Below are positions 59,816 to 64,000 of a stretch of DNA of 64,000 bases, piece by piece (position 1 is the first letter of the stretch; every line of letters begins with the position of its first letter). The notes beneath the pieces are model-generated. The model was not told the origin of the DNA. It saw only the letters and a program-made list of their open reading frames with translations, and did no database searches. This stretch comes from Gorsachius magnificus (taxonomy: Eukaryota; Chordata; Aves; Pelecaniformes; Ardeidae): assembly GCA_034008185.1 (NCBI GenBank), contig CM067081.1, forward strand, positions 156,332,258 to 156,396,257. Reading direction: 5' to 3'. The position numbers and the translations under genes were made by a program.

Positions 59816-62800
59816 CTTGGAAAGCATGGAAGTGCTTCTGGGAGTGAGCGAGCAGCGAAGTCGGGCTGGAAATACTGCCATTCCCAGCAAAATGCACGAG
59901 CCAAAATCCCTGCCCAGTCCCTTTTGATTCAAAGGGAATATTTTTGGAATCACCCGGCTTAAGCACTTAGGAAATAGACCTACCTGGAAACCATTCTTAC
60001 AGCTAAGCACATTGAGAAGAGCTTTATGTCCACGCTGTGCTGCAGGACAGCAAAGGCACAGGTGTTTTCCCTGTAACGGTAATGCTTTCTCATGTACATT
60101 TTTAATAACTCGTACCCAGCACAGCGATACAGGCCGTAACAATGGCGCATCCCCTCATGCTCCAGCACAAAGCCACAGAACACCTACATCCTTAGCCAGT
60201 GAAGACTTCAAAAGTGATGGCCTGGTTGAAATGATGCTCCTAGCTTTCAGGTGAACGTGGCTGTGATTCTCACTGAATGTGTAATGGTGGAAGAACATTT
60301 AATTTTATCTGGACACAACGGCTGAAGTTCACCAAGTCTTAATGCTCACCACTTGGCCATAAAAGAGGCTGTTTCAGCAGCAAGATTAAGTGAGCTGAGC
60401 CTTCTGGTGATGGTTTGAAAAGCAGATTCAGATGTGTTAGAAGGATGACATGGAGTCTACATGTAGAAAATAGCTCCATGGCTGGCAGGCAGGTCTGAGT
60501 GACATCAGCAGATTGACAGTGACTGGCTGTACGCTATGCGAATGCTGCAAAGTTTAATCTAACATCTTCAACATCAAGGACCCACTTAGTCAATAAGTTT
60601 ATTGATCAACTATACAGACACTCGTTTCTGTGTCAACACCATCTTTCCTGGTACCAGAAGCAACAGATTTTGGATGCTACACACCAGCATTCACCTAGCC
60701 AACCCTCGAGCCTTGAGGACAATGGCCATGGGACTAAATACACAGTTAAACTGTGATTGTCAGATATTGTGTCTGGTCAGTCCTCTGGGATTTTAAAAAT
60801 ATGTTTAAGAGAAAGGTTGCTCTGGGTCTCTGTGAGTGTACTGTGCAGAGCATGGATTTTGTCCAATGGCCATGAGACCCTTCATAGTCGTCTGTGGTGT
60901 TCTGCCATCCCTAAATACCTCCAGAAACTCTTGAATTAGCAATGCCTATGGGATATAAGGGTGTATATGTGCCAGATACAAACCCTTCACAGCTGTAACA
61001 GATCTGACAGTTTAAACAGGCACAAGGTGGGAGGAAGGAAGCTTTACAGACACCCCTTTACAAGGTTTGAAAACAGGGCAGAGCCCAGGGGGGAGCACAA
61101 TGCCCACAGGGGCCGCTGGTCTGGGTGGAAGAGCACCCTGTTATGCAGGCACGCTTGCAGCAGGATCAGCAGCTTTATCAGCCTGACACACACACGGGCT
61201 TTTCCTCTTGGCCAGGCGTATTTGCCTGGGCTCAGCACTCTGTCAGCCCATGCACAGCGTCGGACTAGCAAGTTCAGAGCCAACAGAGTGTCTTTTCACT
61301 CAAGTCCCTCGCAATACAACCATGATCTCTCTCACCCTGTCTGAGGCTCAGCCAAGCATGCAGGGTATAAGACCCTCTGCTGCCCCTCCCCCTTCTTGCT
61401 TTCTGATTGGTTTTTTGAGGTACAGTTTGAAGCAGGGAAAGACACTTTATTTGCTCCTGTCATTTATCACCAGTCCTAACTTTTTAGATTTCTTGCAGCA
61501 GTCCTCCATGACAAACACAGTAGCAGATAAGCACTGACTTCATTACTGCATTTTTATTTTCAGACTTGTGGCTATCACCACATTTGGGTCCAATTCATGG
61601 CATCCCCACAGGGGCTGAATGCAGGCAGTACAGAGCTGGGCAGCACAGGATGCAGTGGTGTTCTTGGAAAGCCCAAGCTAGCCTTTTCCCAGGGAGGAAA
61701 CAAGTTTGCAGGAGCCCAGTCCCTTAAGCAGCTTATCTCCTCCTCTGCTGCAGCATATGGGGGTATGGTGCAGCCAGGACTCCAGCCCCTGCCCACTGAT
61801 ACAAAAGCCACCTTGGACTAGTACAGGGCTAGGATGTTCTGCAGAAATGTAAGAAACTGGAGAGGCAGATCTCTGCTCTGAGTTATTGGAAAAGAGAATT
61901 GAACACATATCTCCCACAGGCAAAGGAGCAGATGCACAAACAAGCTTGGAGGTCAGCATCTCTCTGCTCTGGCGAGTAGCTGGTTAGTGACACAGAGTCT
62001 GACATGTCCAACAAATGAGTATAGATTCTACGCAGCCTGGTGAGCAGGGCACTCAGTTACAGTTTGAACCTCCTAGCTGGGACTGAACATCCTGAATATT
62101 ACAGCCTGAAGAGTGGAAAAGCCGTAAGTGATTCCAGGCAATCTATTCCTACTTAGATAAATCACTGGCAATTAAAACATCACAAAACATAAAGCCATAT
62201 TTCAGACTAACAGTGGCCTAGAGTATCGGTACTGTACGCAAAGTAAAACTCAACACCATGTTAGGATGGGCTAAAGCCCACAGTTGGTCATCACTTAGTA
62301 AACGTATTTCTGTTTTGAAGAACAGTTACATAATTCCTGAATACAGATCCTGCAGTGAACCCCAGAAAAAGCCTTAACCCTTTCCTCTTAAAAGAGCGGA
62401 TGGGTAGTTGTGATTTGTAGAGCTCACTAAAAGGAAAATATTGAGGCTAAAAGGTATAAAGGTATAAATTCCCACTCAAATCATTAGCCAAGAAACTGGC
62501 CACAAAAGGAAAAACATAGAAAATCATTTTCACAACAATCATGAAAGAAATTAATCCTTTTAGGATCAGTATCCAGTAAAGAAGCAGGAATTTTGTCCTC
62601 CAAGGTAAGAGAGAAAGTGAGCACATGAAAGAGATTAAATGCAATTTCAGGTAGAGCCACCTGAAATTAATCTGAAGAAAGGACCTGAACAAGTCTATGT
62701 GTTTATATTGTATGGAAAAGGGTCTGCCACACTAGCCGTGATGGTGCTGTGTGCTGCCCACTTGCCTCATCCCCACACAAATGCACGGCAGCATCATGGA

Positions 62801-64000
62801 GCCACGCACAGGTGGGAGTGCTGGTGCCAGCTCTTCAGAGCTCACATCTGGCCCAGACCCATCCCACATCTGTCCATGTGTGTGGTCTGTCAGGCCTTGA
62901 GAATGTCCATGTGGAGACCCTCAACAGTTAGTGTGGCCCTAACCTTGTGTTTACCACAACATGTTCAATAGCTTCCCTCCCCACCCTGGTCATCGCAAGG
63001 CCATGCCCTGAAACAGGTCAGCAACTAAAACACAGCATCTACTCAGTGGCCACCCTGTATCATGGGACACTACATGAACATGCTGGTGAAGTAAAGGACA
63101 ACCTTGTCCTTGATTTTAAGTAGCCACAGGATATAGATCACAGCAGCAGCAGACAACTGTCTGTCCCAATTAGGAAAAAAGCTCTTTTCCCAGAGAGCAA
63201 TCGCTATGTAGCTTTTTTCTTTCAACTGTTAGATAAATAAATGCTTTCAGATTAGAACAGTTAGACTCTGAAATAACTAATTCTGGCAGAGAGAAGCAGA
63301 GGGACAGGTTTAATCTTTCTCTTTGCTGAGGTAAGTGCTGCAAAGGTGGGCCTTTTATTGCAGGCTCAACACTTACTAAGAAACTTTGTCATTTCCCTTT
63401 CATACAGGGGACCTGAAGTTGAGTCCATTTTTTTTTCCCCCCTTTATTCTTCAGTGCCAGTTTAGAAAGCCTTATTTGTCCAAGCAAAGTTTCTCTAGCA
63501 CTGCAATTTACCTGAAGTGATACCTGTTCAGTGGTGGCCCATCACTATGGGACAAAAATTCCATCTCAGCAAAAGATTGCTTTCAGTAGCACCCAAGGGG
63601 AAATTGAGGAACTCTGTATTATGGGCAATAGCAAACCATTAAAGAAACAAGCCAGAAATCACTGTTAGGCTTAGATATGAGAGATATAGCACAGTCTTTA
63701 ATGAAAGAAGTGACCAGTGCTTGTTGAAAATTGATCTTAAAGTTTTCAGGAGCTGTTTTCAACACTGTTGCCATGTTTTGGGAATTTCTCCTTGTTAGAA
63801 ATGCCATCTCCTTTTCTATTTTTTTTTTTTAATTTTCATAACTTTATTACTAAGTCCATTATTGAATTTGGGATTAGAAACCATGCATGACAGCCAAGGA
63901 TGCTGTCCATCTCCTCTGAGCAGAAATTGTGTCTTCCCTCTGATTCCCCCATAGACTGACTTTACAACATGGAACCTCTATTTGTTGGAGTTTCTCTTGG
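59816..64000. other. Non-coding right end
   Basis: Unique sequence without a recognisable gene, RNA or transposon; open frames are short and featureless. Only short A/T runs are seen (for example near 63819-63830). Confidence 0.6.

Noticed and set aside
59432..60142. 236-codon minus-strand frame
   Set aside because: Its Cys/Val/Gly-rich part is a translation of CA-rich block 2 and the CpG-rich spot; no domain is seen.

Overview
This is vertebrate nuclear DNA, almost certainly from a bird. Three things point that way. The transposons I can recognise are CR1 LINEs, including one with the typical CR1 3' end of tandem 8-bp units. The two genes are avian-like orthologues of PAH and ASCL1. Interspersed repeats are sparse and the CpG islands are sharply GC-rich. 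The order and divergent orientation PAH (minus) / ASCL1 (plus) is the one known from human chromosome 12q23.

Left third (1-24.9 kb): the 5' part of the phenylalanine hydroxylase gene PAH on the minus strand. I place exon 1 (14 codons), exon 2 (108 bp), exon 3 (184 bp) and the first 40 bases of exon 4, which runs off the left edge. All junctions are GT-AG, and the lengths and phases of exons 2 and 3 equal those of human PAH. Introns 1, 2 and 3 are about 4.2, 11.7 and 8.5 kb. Intron 2 carries two CR1 remnants.

Middle (24.9-36.2 kb): about 9 kb of intergenic DNA between the two divergent promoters, with a small CpG island at 28.2-28.8 kb, AT-rich candidate regulatory blocks and a full CRE. Then comes a large CpG island (32.6-35.5 kb) holding the proneural bHLH gene ASCL1. 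It has a TATA-like element, a 5'UTR of roughly 340 nt without upstream ATG, one coding exon, a short intron in the 3'UTR and an AU-rich 3'UTR ending at AATAAA. As given, the ASCL1 reading frame is broken once, near codon 30, by what looks like a single missing base in a GC-rich stretch.

Right part (36.2-64 kb): no protein-coding gene that I can recognise. It holds a second CpG island with long G runs (38.2-39.3 kb), microsatellites, two CA-rich blocks near 59 kb, and several unique AT-balanced stretches that look like candidate conserved enhancers. This fits the gene desert expected downstream of a developmental regulator.

The two genes do not share a pathway: PAH is a liver/kidney metabolic enzyme and ASCL1 a neurogenic transcription factor. 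Many of the non-coding blocks are more likely ASCL1 regulatory DNA, including some inside or beyond PAH introns. I found no new multi-gene system. The best leads are the ASCL1 frameshift, a PAH N-terminus lacking the Ser16 phosphorylation motif, the repeat-built ASCL1 promoter and an unexplained 275-codon open frame upstream of ASCL1.
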